Positions 6,183 to 13,151 of a stretch of 13,151 bases of DNA are shown one piece after another. The position numbers and the translations under genes are program-made. How positions within the stretch are numbered: position 1 is the first letter of the stretch; every line of letters starts with the position of its first letter. The stretch comes from Muribaculaceae bacterium. GTDB lineage: Bacteria > Bacteroidota > Bacteroidia > Bacteroidales > Muribaculaceae. The DNA lies in assembly GCA_021443235.1 (NCBI GenBank), contig JABUUJ010000019.1, positions 1 through 13,151 on the forward strand. The letters run 5' to 3'. The notes under the pieces are model-generated. The model saw only the letters and a program-made list of their open reading frames with translations, did not search any database and was not told where the DNA came from.

Positions 6183-6306
6183 GCGAAAAGGTATTTTTTT
6201 GTGCATTTTTTTGTTTTTTTTCACAGTGGGGAGGTTTATGGAAAGAGGTAAGGTTGCGAAAGTCGCAAAATGTATAAATAAGGTAAAAAAATATTTATGT
6301 ATAATA

Positions 6307-6338
6307 TTTGATAAATTCAACTAATTTTTCTAACTTTG
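6307..6338 (+). promoter_or_regulatory. Promoter of the nqr operon
   Basis: TTTG (6307-6310) is followed after 20 bases by TAACTTTG (6331-6338), a full match to the Bacteroidetes -33/-7 pattern. Transcription would start near 6345, giving a leader of about 50 nt before the nqrA ATG at 6394. Confidence 0.65.
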
Positions 6339-6393
6339 CGACTTAAAACTATGTGCTACATAAACTACGGTGAAATACTAAAGCTTTAGATAA

Positions 6394-7713
6394 ATGAGTA
6401 TCATTAAATTGAAAAAAGGTTTCGACCTTAAACTCAATGGAGCGCTTGCGAGCGACGAGCCCATGAGGGCAGAAGTTGCGAGCAAGTTGTGTGCCATTGT
6501 GCCCGATGATTTCCACGGCATAGTGCCTCGCCTCGACAAGAAAGAGGGCGAGCACGTGAAGGCCGGCGAAACGATCTATCACGACAAGGAGCACGATGCC
6601 ATCAAGGTGGCGTCGCCCCTGTCAGGTATCATCAAGGAGGTGAAGCGCGGCGAGCGACGCAAAATCGAGGCTATTGTCATCGAGGGCGATGGCAGTGGCG
6701 ATGCCGTGAGTCACGACTTGAGCAAACCCGTCAAGGACGTGCTGCTCGAGAGCGGCCTGTGGGTGATGCTGCGCCAGCGCCCCTATGACGTTGTGCCCAG
6801 CCCCGAGGCAACGCCGCGCGACATCTTTGTCACCGCGATTGACTCGGCGCCTCTTGCCATGTCCCTAATTAAAGCTGCCGAGCCGCTGCTGCAGTATGCG
6901 GCCCGCGGTGCCGAGGCGCTGAAGGAGCTCACCACAGGCGAGGTGCACGTGTGCTTTGCTCCTGGCGAGGAGATGGAATTGCCCGCTGCCACATGCCACA
7001 CCGTTAAGGGTCCGCATCCGGCAGGCAACGCCGGCGTGCAGGCCGCCAACATTGCCCCCGTCAACAAGGGCGAGGTGGTGTGGACTCTCGACCTGGTGAC
7101 CATGTGCCGCATTGGCGAGCTGATGACCACCGGCAAGGTGAGCTACAATACTCGCGTGGCCGTAGTGGGCGAGATGGTCGACAAGCCCTATGTCGCCGAT
7201 GTAGTGATGGGTTGCCCCATTGCCAGCCTCGTTGGCGGCAAGGACAACGCCCGCATCATCAGCGGCAACGTGCTCACTGGCGAGAAAGTCGAGGCCGACG
7301 GATGGTTGCGCGCACCCTACCGCCAAGTGACCATGATTCCCGAAATTGGCAAGAAAGACGAGTTCATGGGCTGGGCGTCGCTCAACCCCAGCCGCTTCAG
7401 CATCTACCACATGTTCACCACATGGCTGTGTGGCAAGTTGAGCAAGCCGTGCAGCATGGACGCGCGCCTCAAGGGAGGCGAGCGCGCCATCGTGCGTCTT
7501 GACGAATACGACAACATGCTGCCCATGGACATCTACGCCGAGTTTCTCATCAAGGCCATCATTGCCTTTGACATCGACAAGATGGAGAAATTAGGCATCT
7601 ATGAGGTGGCGCCCGAGGACTTTGCCCTGGCCGAGTATGCCGACACGTCGAAGCTCGAGCTGCAGCGCATCGTGCGCGAGGGATTGGACCGCATGCGTGC
7701 CGAGATGTGCTAA
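6394..7713 (+). CDS. nqrA: Na+-translocating NADH:quinone reductase subunit A
   Basis: This 439-aa protein has no membrane helices and matches NqrA in length and content: an N-terminal biotinyl/barrel-sandwich-like part (about 1-100, with AKVASPLSGIIKEVKRGERR-type sequence), the middle segment with VKGPHPAGNAGV and a C-terminal region ending in LELQRIVREGLDRMRAE. NqrA is the peripheral subunit on the cytoplasmic side of the Na+-NQR complex and helps form the quinone site together with NqrB. It is the first gene of nqrABCDEF, transcribed from the promoter at 6307-6338. There is no clear Shine-Dalgarno site. GC content is much higher than in the left part of the window. No defect is seen. Confidence 0.95.
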   Translation: MSIIKLKKGFDLKLNGALASDEPMRAEVASKLCAIVPDDFHGIVPRLDKKEGEHVKAGETIYHDKEHDAIKVASPLSGIIKEVKRGERRKIEAIVIEGDGSGDAVSHDLSKPVKDVLLESGLWVMLRQRPYDVVPSPEATPRDIFVTAIDSAPLAMSLIKAAEPLLQYAARGAEALKELTTGEVHVCFAPGEEMELPAATCHTVKGPHPAGNAGVQAANIAPVNKGEVVWTLDLVTMCRIGELMTTGKVSYNTRVAVVGEMVDKPYVADVVMGCPIASLVGGKDNARIISGNVLTGEKVEADGWLRAPYRQVTMIPEIGKKDEFMGWASLNPSRFSIYHMFTTWLCGKLSKPCSMDARLKGGERAIVRLDEYDNMLPMDIYAEFLIKAIIAFDIDKMEKLGIYEVAPEDFALAEYADTSKLELQRIVREGLDRMRAEMC

Positions 7714-7760
7714 CGCGAGAAATAACACAATAGTCACACTTATATAAATATTATAGAAAA

Positions 7761-8960
7761 GTGAACGCATTAAGAAAATTTATGGACAAGATCAAGCCCA
7801 GCTTCAGGCCTGGCGGCAAGTTGGCGAAGCTTGAGAGTGTCTATGACGGAATGGAGACGTTCCTGTTCACGCCCAACGAGACAAGGTCGAGCGGCGTGCA
7901 CGTTCATGACGGCAATGACATGAAACGCACCATGATTACCGTGGTCGTAGCCTTGCTGCCATGCTTGATATTTGCGATGTACAACATTGGCCTTCAGCAT
8001 TTCATGGCCATAGGGCAGCCCGATGCCGGAGTATTCAGCATGCTGGTATTTGGTCTGCTGGCAATGCTTCCGGTGATTGTAGTGAGCTATGGCGTGGGCC
8101 TGGGCGTAGAGTTTATCGCAGCCCAGATCCACCACAAAGAGATCCAGGAGGGCTTCCTGGTGACCGGCCTACTCATCCCTTTGATTGTGCCCATCAACAC
8201 CCCGCTGTGGATGACCGCCGTGGCAACCGCCTTTGCGGTGATATTTGCCAAGGAGATTTTTGGCGGCACGGGCATGAATATATTTAATGTGGCGCTCATC
8301 ACACGCGCGGTGCTGTTTTTCAGCTATCCGTCGAAGATGAGCGGCGACGCTGCCTTTGTCAAGACCGACTCGGCCTTTGGCTTTGGCGACGGCCAGGTGA
8401 TTGACGCCTTCACCGGCGCCACCCCGCTGGGCCAGGCTGCCACCAACGTGGGCGACCAACTGTCGCTCGTGGGTGTTGACGGCTCGCCCATAGGCATGTG
8501 CGATGCCTTCATGGGCACCATTGCCGGCTCGCCAGGCGAGACCTCGATGGTGTGCATCCTAATTGGTGCGGTGATACTGCTTGCCACAGGCGTAGCGTCG
8601 TGGCGCGTGATGCTGTCGGTATTTGTTGGCGGTTTCGCGATGGCAAGCCTCGCCAACGCTGTTCCCAGCGCGACTTATCCCGGCTCGCTCATCGACCCGT
8701 TGCAGCACCTTTGCCTTGGAGGCTTTGCTTTTGCGGCAGTGTTTATGGCTACCGACCCAGTGACCGGCTGCCGCACCCACGTGGGCCAGTATATCTATGG
8801 CTTCATGATAGGTGTGATGGCAATCCTGATACGCGTTTACAACAGCGGCTACCCCGAGGGCGCGATGATGGCAATCCTGCTGATGAACGCCTTTGCGCCG
8901 CTCATCGACCACTGTGTTGTTTCGTTTAACATCAAGCGCCGACTCAATCGCGCTAAATAA
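7761..8960 (+). CDS. nqrB: Na+-translocating NADH:quinone reductase subunit B
   Basis: This 399-aa polytopic membrane subunit has about ten helices. DAFTGATPLG contains the flavin-attachment site: the T of TGAT, residue 221, carries covalent FMN in characterised NqrB proteins, added by the flavin transferase ApbE, which is not in this window. METFLFTPNETRS and IPLIVPINTPLW are further family blocks. The start is GTG at 7761, chosen because the N-terminal KFMDKIKPSFRPGGK region then has the expected lead-in; an in-frame ATG at 7782 would shorten it by 7 residues. NqrB binds riboflavin and quinone and, with NqrD/NqrE, forms the Na+ path. It starts 47 bases after nqrA. Confidence 0.95.
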   Translation: MNALRKFMDKIKPSFRPGGKLAKLESVYDGMETFLFTPNETRSSGVHVHDGNDMKRTMITVVVALLPCLIFAMYNIGLQHFMAIGQPDAGVFSMLVFGLLAMLPVIVVSYGVGLGVEFIAAQIHHKEIQEGFLVTGLLIPLIVPINTPLWMTAVATAFAVIFAKEIFGGTGMNIFNVALITRAVLFFSYPSKMSGDAAFVKTDSAFGFGDGQVIDAFTGATPLGQAATNVGDQLSLVGVDGSPIGMCDAFMGTIAGSPGETSMVCILIGAVILLATGVASWRVMLSVFVGGFAMASLANAVPSATYPGSLIDPLQHLCLGGFAFAAVFMATDPVTGCRTHVGQYIYGFMIGVMAILIRVYNSGYPEGAMMAILLMNAFAPLIDHCVVSFNIKRRLNRAK

Positions 8961-8961
8961 T

Positions 8962-8967
8962 GGAGGG
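8962..8967 (+). promoter_or_regulatory. Shine-Dalgarno site of nqrC
   Basis: GGAGGG lies 8 bases before the nqrC ATG at 8976 and just after the nqrB stop. It is one of the few clear Shine-Dalgarno sites in the window and fixes the nqrC start. Confidence 0.6.
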
Positions 8968-8975
8968 CCCCAACG

Positions 8976-9701
8976 ATGAATAAAAACAGCAATACATATC
9001 AGATAATCTACTCGGCCATCATGGTTGTGCTCGTGGGCGCAGTGCTGGCACTCATCTACATGAGCCTGAAGCCCCTTCAGGACGAGAATATCGCCAACGA
9101 CAAGCGTAAGCAGATACTCACGGCGCTGCACGTGGCAACAGCCAGTGACGCCGAGGTGAAGGCTGCCTACGAGAAATATATTGTTCAGGACATGCTCGTC
9201 TCGGGCACTGGCGAGGTGGTCGACACCACCGCCGGATGCGCCTTTGACGTCAACATGGCATCAAACGTGAAGCTTGCCGCCGCCGATCGCAAGCTGCCCG
9301 TGCTCAAGTGCAAGACCGACGACGGCAGCACCAAGTATGTGATACCCGTTTACGGTGCCGGCCTGTGGGGTCCCATTTGGGGCTACATCGCCATTGCCGA
9401 CGACGGCAGCACCGTGTATGGCGCCAATTTCTCGCACAAGGGCGAGACACCGGGTCTGGGCGCACGCATCACCGAGGAGTTCTTCCTTGATGCGTTCAAG
9501 GACAAGCAGCTGTTCAAGGACAGCAAGTTTACCAATGTGGAAGTGGTGAAGAAAGGGCAGAAGCCCAGCAACGCCGGCGACTATGTAGACGCCATCACCG
9601 GTGCCACCATCACCAGCCGCGGCGTGAGCGACATGCTCAAGAGCGGCCTTGCCCCCTACGAGGCCTTCCTCAAGACCCTGCAAGGCGCGCAAGCCGAGTA
9701 A
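8976..9701 (+). CDS. nqrC: Na+-translocating NADH:quinone reductase subunit C
   Basis: This 241-aa protein has one N-terminal membrane helix (about 9-30) and a large periplasmic FMN-binding domain. The site DAITGATITSRG (205-216) contains T211, the residue that carries covalent FMN, in the [S/T]-G-A-T context recognised by ApbE. YGAGLWGPIWGYIA (126-139) and HKGETPGLGARI (154-165) are NqrC/RnfG hallmark blocks. The protein passes electrons between the NqrD/NqrE iron-sulfur centre and the NqrB flavin. It starts 15 bases after nqrB. Length and motifs are normal. Confidence 0.95.
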   Translation: MNKNSNTYQIIYSAIMVVLVGAVLALIYMSLKPLQDENIANDKRKQILTALHVATASDAEVKAAYEKYIVQDMLVSGTGEVVDTTAGCAFDVNMASNVKLAAADRKLPVLKCKTDDGSTKYVIPVYGAGLWGPIWGYIAIADDGSTVYGANFSHKGETPGLGARITEEFFLDAFKDKQLFKDSKFTNVEVVKKGQKPSNAGDYVDAITGATITSRGVSDMLKSGLAPYEAFLKTLQGAQAE

Positions 9702-9730
9702 AGACATTAACCCGTTAAAAGACAAGAGAC

Positions 9731-10354
9731 ATGTTATCAAAAAACAATAAACTGGTGTTATTCAACCCACTGTCGCAAGAGAACCCCGTGCTTGTGCAGA
9801 TTTTGGGTATATGCTCGGCGCTCGCTGTCACTGCGAGCCTTGAGCCAGCCATTGCCATGGGCCTGTCGGTGATCGCCGTGCTTGCATTGAGCAACGTCAT
9901 CATCTCGCTCATACGCAAGACCATCCCCACCACCATACGCATCATCGTGCAGCTGGTAGTGGTTGCCGCGCTTGTAATCATCGTGGAGCAGTTCCTCATC
10001 GCCTTCAGCTATGACGTGAGCAAGCAGCTCTCGGTGTTCATTGGCCTGATTATCACTAACTGCATCTTGATGGGCCGCCTTGAGGCGTTTGCCCTCAACA
10101 ACCGCCCTTGGCCATCGTTTCTCGACGGCGTGGGCAACGGCTTGGGCTACACAATCGTGCTGGTGATTGTGGCGTTCTTCCGCGAGTTGCTGGGTAGCGG
10201 CACGCTGTTTGGATTCCAAGTGATACCGCAGTGGTGCTACGACCATGGCTATGAGAACAACGGCTTGATGATTCTGCCCCCCATGGCGCTCATCACCGTA
10301 GCTTGCATTATATGGGTTCACCGCTCGCGCAACCCGCAGCTGCAAGATAAGTAA
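9731..10354 (+). CDS. nqrD: Na+-translocating NADH:quinone reductase subunit D
   Basis: This 207-aa membrane protein has about six helices. C28 (LGICSALAVT) and C111 (ITNCILMGRLEAFA) are the two conserved cysteines that, with the matching pair of NqrE, hold the [2Fe-2S] centre inside the membrane. NqrD and NqrE are inverted-topology homologues and also occur in RNF complexes as RnfE and RnfA; here the presence of nqrA and nqrF identifies the complex as Na+-NQR. It starts 29 bases after nqrC and precedes nqrE by 23 bases. Confidence 0.94.
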   Translation: MLSKNNKLVLFNPLSQENPVLVQILGICSALAVTASLEPAIAMGLSVIAVLALSNVIISLIRKTIPTTIRIIVQLVVVAALVIIVEQFLIAFSYDVSKQLSVFIGLIITNCILMGRLEAFALNNRPWPSFLDGVGNGLGYTIVLVIVAFFRELLGSGTLFGFQVIPQWCYDHGYENNGLMILPPMALITVACIIWVHRSRNPQLQDK

Positions 10355-10377
10355 AACCATTAAAACAACCGACTACA

Positions 10378-10992
10378 ATGGAAGAACTTAATTTGTTTGT
10401 AAAGTCGATATTTATCGACAACATGATATTTGCCTACTTCTTGGGAATGTGCTCTTTCCTTGCCGTTTCCAAGAACGTGAGCACAGCATTTGGACTGGGC
10501 ATCGCAGTGACCTTCATGCTCACCGTGACGTTGCCGCTTAACTACCTGCTCGACACCTACGTGCTCAAGCCCGGCGCCCTTGCGTGGCTGGGCGAGGACT
10601 ACCAGAACGTAGACCTGAGCTTCTTGGGCTTGATTATGTTTATCGCGGTGATTGCGAGTGCCACTCAGCTCGTTGAGATGGCGGTGGAGAAATTCTCGCC
10701 GTCGCTCTATGCGTCGCTGGGCATCTTCCTGCCACTCATCGCCGTTAACTGCGCCATCCTTGGCGGCGCGTTGTTCATGCAGCAGCGCGACTTCGGCTCG
10801 GCACTCACCGCCACCGTCTATGGTTGCGGCTCGGGTATAGGCTGGATGCTTGCCATCGTGGGCCTTGCGGCAATACGCGAGAAGCTCGCCTACAGCAACA
10901 TCCCCGCTCCCCTGCGTGGTGTGGGCATCACATTCATCATTACTGGTCTCATGGGCATCGCGTTCATGAGCTTCCTGGGCATTAAACTCTGA
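10378..10992 (+). CDS. nqrE: Na+-translocating NADH:quinone reductase subunit E
   Basis: This 204-aa membrane protein has about six helices and begins MEELNLFVKSIFIDNMIFAY, a characteristic NqrE N-terminus. C25 (LGMCSFLAVS) and C125 (AVNCAILGGALF) complete the four-cysteine set for the intramembrane [2Fe-2S] centre shared with NqrD. The family block GWMLAIVGLAAIREKL is present near residue 160. The gene ends 8 bases before nqrF, so their translation is probably linked. Confidence 0.94.
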   Translation: MEELNLFVKSIFIDNMIFAYFLGMCSFLAVSKNVSTAFGLGIAVTFMLTVTLPLNYLLDTYVLKPGALAWLGEDYQNVDLSFLGLIMFIAVIASATQLVEMAVEKFSPSLYASLGIFLPLIAVNCAILGGALFMQQRDFGSALTATVYGCGSGIGWMLAIVGLAAIREKLAYSNIPAPLRGVGITFIITGLMGIAFMSFLGIKL

Positions 10993-11000
10993 TTACGGCT

Positions 11001-12287
11001 ATGATGTTATTGAATGAATCAATAGGACTGACAGTCCTGTCGAGTGCGGTGATATTCCTGATCATCACACTGTTTCTCGTGATATTACTGCTTGTGGCGC
11101 GTCACTATCTCGTGGCAAGCGGCAAGGTGAAAATCAACATCAACAACGGCACCAAGGAGCTCGAGGTTGAGACCGGAGCGTCGCTCATGAGCGCGCTGCA
11201 AAGTCAGGGCGTGATGCTCTCGAGCGCATGCGGTGGCAAGGGCAGCTGCGGCCAGTGCCGCGTGCAGGTGACCAGCGGTGGCGGCCAGATACTGCCCACC
11301 GAGACCGTACACTTCAGCCGCAAGGAGCAGCAAGACCACTGGCGTCTGGGTTGCCAGGTAAAGGTGAAGAACGACCTTGACATTCAAGTGTCGGCATCGA
11401 CACTCAGCGTTAAGGAATATGAGTGCACTGTGGTGAGCAACAACCTCGTGTCGTCGTTCATCAAGGAGTTTATCGTGGCACTGCCCCCGGGCGAGCACAT
11501 GGACTTCATCCCCGGCTCATACGCACAGATACGCATTCCCACCTATGAGATGGACTATGACAAAGACATCGACAAGGCATCGCTGGGCGAGTATCTGCCC
11601 ACATGGGAAAAATATGACATGTTCTCGCTCAAGTGCAAGAACACCGAGGAGACCATACGCGCCTACTCGATGGCCAACTATCCCGCCGAGGGCGACCGCT
11701 TCATGCTCACCGTGCGCATCGCCACCCCACCCTTCAAGCCGAAACCCGAGGTGGGCTTCATGGACGTTAGTCCCGGCATCGCATCGAGCTACATCTTCAC
11801 CCTCAAGCCTGGCGACAAGGTGATTATGAGCGGTCCTTATGGCGACTTCCACCCCATCTTCGACTCAAAGAAAGAGATGATATGGGTAGGCGGTGGCGCT
11901 GGTATGGCTCCGTTGCGCGCACAAATCATGCACATGACACGCACGCTACAGTGCCGCGACCGCGAGATGCACTACTTCTATGGCGCACGCTCGCTGAGCG
12001 AGGTATTCTACCTTGAGGACTTCCTCGAGATTGAGAAGGATTTCCCCAACTTCCACTTCCATCTTGCACTCGACCGTCCTGACCCTGCAGCCGACGCTGC
12101 CGGCGTTAAGTACACGGCTGGCTTTGTGGCACCTGTGATGCGCGACACCTATCTCGCGGCTCACGAGGCTCCCGAGGACTGCGAGTACTACATGTGCGGT
12201 CCCGGCATGATGAGCAAGACCGTGAACGAACTGCTCGACTCGCTGGGCGTTGACCCGTCGTCGATCCACTACGACAACTTCGGTTAA
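11001..12287 (+). CDS. nqrF: Na+-translocating NADH:quinone reductase subunit F (NADH-oxidising)
   Basis: This 428-aa protein is where NADH donates electrons. Domains in order: a membrane anchor (about 9-36); a ferredoxin-like [2Fe-2S] domain (about 43-133) with ligands C77, C83, C86 and C118; an FAD-binding reductase domain with RAYSMANYP (220-228); and an NADH-binding domain with GGGAGMAPLRA (297-307) and CGPGMM (399-404). Electrons pass from NADH through FAD and this cluster to NqrD/NqrE. The C-terminus HYDNFG is typical for the family. Two ATGs lie side by side at 11001 and 11004; the first is used here. It is the last gene of the operon, followed by the terminator at 12311-12342. Confidence 0.95.
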   Translation: MMLLNESIGLTVLSSAVIFLIITLFLVILLLVARHYLVASGKVKININNGTKELEVETGASLMSALQSQGVMLSSACGGKGSCGQCRVQVTSGGGQILPTETVHFSRKEQQDHWRLGCQVKVKNDLDIQVSASTLSVKEYECTVVSNNLVSSFIKEFIVALPPGEHMDFIPGSYAQIRIPTYEMDYDKDIDKASLGEYLPTWEKYDMFSLKCKNTEETIRAYSMANYPAEGDRFMLTVRIATPPFKPKPEVGFMDVSPGIASSYIFTLKPGDKVIMSGPYGDFHPIFDSKKEMIWVGGGAGMAPLRAQIMHMTRTLQCRDREMHYFYGARSLSEVFYLEDFLEIEKDFPNFHFHLALDRPDPAADAAGVKYTAGFVAPVMRDTYLAAHEAPEDCEYYMCGPGMMSKTVNELLDSLGVDPSSIHYDNFG

Positions 12288-12310
12288 TCCTGGTTAACCG
12301 CATCAATATG

Positions 12311-12342
12311 AAGGTCGCCAATGGTGTTTTGGCGACCTTTTT
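12311..12342 (+). terminator. Rho-independent terminator of the nqr operon
   Basis: A 10-bp stem (12311-12320 with 12330-12339) closes a 9-base loop and is followed by a short T-run. It begins 24 bases after the nqrF stop. A smaller inverted repeat (CGGTTA/TAACCG, 12281-12300) overlaps the stop codon itself. Confidence 0.75.
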
Positions 12343-12461
12343 GTTGTCCAAAAGGTGTGTAACAGGTTAAACTTTGTGAAAGGTTGTGGAGGGTGTTGTT
12401 TTTTGATGTAACTTAGCGGCGTCGCTCAGGTCTAACTGGGAGACAACTTATATATAATGTA

Positions 12462-13004
12462 ATGAAACGAGTGATTTTTTCCCTTATAGCGGGTGCTTGC
12501 GTTGCCCTTGCCGGCTGGTGCGAGGTGACGGTGGGCGTGCCGGTGCAGCTCACGCAAAACGAGCGCGACCTGTTGCCCGACAAGTCGATAGAGGTGACCT
12601 ACAAGACGCTGAAATATGACAAAAAGGCGAATGAGCAACTTGTGCATGCGCTTGACTCGGCGATGAGTGTCGTGGCCGAGAATGCCTATATGTGCCGCAC
12701 TTTTCTGCTCAACTTTGATGGCAAAAGCAAGATTAGCATCACGTCGTTTGACCCGGTGGAGACAGGCTCCAAGCGCGACGACATCATGGGCACGATGGTG
12801 AGGCGTCACTGCCACTTTCTGGTGCTGTGCAATGCCGACAACAAGGAGGCGGTGAGTCACATCTTCAAGCGTGACAGCGAGAAGGTTAAATATGTGCGTG
12901 AGTTTGAGTTTGTCGAGGCGAAGATTGCTCCCACCACGACCTGCGTGGAGGCCGAAATCGACGGTGCAACGATAACATTCACATCGCGCATCGTTGATGA
13001 GTGA
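12462..13004 (+). CDS. Hypothetical exported protein
   Basis: I do not recognise this 180-aa protein. It begins with a plausible signal peptide: MKR, a hydrophobic core from about 4 to 18, and cleavage probably near residue 20. The mature part is mixed alpha/beta in character and rich in charged residues, with cysteines at 78, 117, 123 and 161 that could form disulfides in the periplasm. There is no convincing lipobox, since the residue before C20 is Trp. It lies on the same strand as nqrF but beyond the nqr terminator, so it is probably transcribed separately; no strong promoter match was found in 12343-12461. Codon use and GC content resemble the nqr genes, which supports a real, resident gene. 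The region after its stop is repetitive. Confidence 0.7.
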   Translation: MKRVIFSLIAGACVALAGWCEVTVGVPVQLTQNERDLLPDKSIEVTYKTLKYDKKANEQLVHALDSAMSVVAENAYMCRTFLLNFDGKSKISITSFDPVETGSKRDDIMGTMVRRHCHFLVLCNADNKEAVSHIFKRDSEKVKYVREFEFVEAKIAPTTTCVEAEIDGATITFTSRIVDE

Positions 13005-13026
13005 TTGCTTGGCTGCAATGGGTTAG

Positions 13027-13066
13027 GTCGTTAAGGTCACTAAGGCCGATTAAGGTCACTAACGAC
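13027..13066. repeat. Degenerate 10-bp repeats with an inverted-repeat frame
   Basis: TTAAGGTCACTAA occurs at 13031-13043 and 13050-13062, with a related TAAGGCCGAT between. The block is bounded by GTCGTTA (13027-13033) and its reverse complement TAACGAC (13060-13066). It follows the hypothetical gene by 22 bases and has no T-run, so it is not a typical terminator. Confidence 0.6.
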
Positions 13067-13074
13067 TTGCCGCC

Positions 13075-13151
13075 ATTAGCCAGTAGCCAATAGCCAGTAG
13101 CCAGTAGCCATTAGCCATTAGCCATTAGCCATTAGCCATTAGCCAATAGCC
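13075..13151. repeat. Heptamer tandem array, 11 visible units of A[T/G/A]TAGCC
   Basis: Eleven consecutive 7-bp units fill 13075-13151 exactly and continue to the window edge. Units read ATTAGCC (six), AGTAGCC (three) and AATAGCC (two); only the second base varies. Since 7 is not a multiple of 3, unit gain or loss would shift any reading frame through it, but no gene is seen crossing the array here. Confidence 0.9.

Noticed and set aside
6094..6324. A 76-aa plus-strand frame in the divergent control region
   Set aside because: It crosses both predicted promoter regions, is rich in AT-driven Lys/Phe/Ile residues and matches nothing known.
6865..7410. A 181-aa minus-strand frame inside nqrA
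   Set aside because: It is His/Ala/Gly-rich and antisense to a well-matched NqrA, so it is a shadow frame.
6394..12287. An RNF complex instead of Na+-NQR
   Set aside because: The NqrB, C, D and E subunits have RNF relatives, but nqrA and the NADH-oxidising nqrF with FAD and [2Fe-2S] domains are present and RnfB/RnfC are not.
12462..12524. A lipoprotein signal in the hypothetical exported protein
   Set aside because: C20 follows Trp and C12 follows a poor AGA context; neither fits a lipobox, so an ordinary signal peptide is more likely.
13075..13151. The heptamer array as a CRISPR array
   Set aside because: Units are 7 bp with no spacers and no cas genes nearby; it is a simple tandem repeat.

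Overview
The window looks like a stretch of a Bacteroidales chromosome, probably from a gut lineage near Bacteroidaceae, Prevotellaceae or Muribaculaceae. Three things point there. There is a four-gene exbB-exbD-exbD-tonB cluster with long Bacteroidetes-type proteins. There is a complete six-gene Na+-NQR operon. Promoters fit the Bacteroidetes form (TTTG or TTTTG, a 19-20 base gap, then TAnnTTTG), with few strong Shine-Dalgarno sites. Genus cannot be fixed from this window alone.

Left part (1-5943): every gene lies on the minus strand. At the left edge is the N-terminal 251 codons of a Sau3AI/MutH-family restriction endonuclease. It does not appear as a closed reading frame because it runs off position 1. 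It is clearly more AT-rich than the rest of the window. A repeat-filled gap without genes (756-1210) separates it from a membrane zinc metallopeptidase (1211-1882) and a MaoC-like hydratase (2028-2498). The hydratase has a good promoter with a tandem palindrome over its likely transcription start. Next comes the exbB-exbD-exbD-tonB operon (5943 down to 2750), which uses the proton gradient to drive TonB-dependent outer-membrane uptake. It ends at a strong intrinsic terminator with a second hairpin behind it.

Centre (5944-6393): a divergent control region holds one promoter for exbB, with a leader of about 200 nt, and one for nqrA.

Right part (6394-13151): every gene lies on the plus strand. 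nqrABCDEF encodes the Na+-translocating NADH:quinone oxidoreductase. The flavin-attachment threonines of NqrB and NqrC, the four membrane cysteines of NqrD/NqrE, and the [2Fe-2S], FAD and NADH motifs of NqrF are all present. The complex oxidises NADH, reduces quinone and exports Na+. Its terminator is followed by an unrecognised exported protein of 180 aa and then two short tandem-repeat arrays, the second of which runs off the window end.

Most of the window is conserved core metabolism. The parts most worth a second look are the partial restriction gene, the operator-like palindrome pair ahead of the hydratase, the long ExbD proteins, and the set of unrelated short tandem repeats (6, 7, 9-10 and 10 bp units) in the gaps. 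No clearly new multi-gene system is visible inside these bounds.
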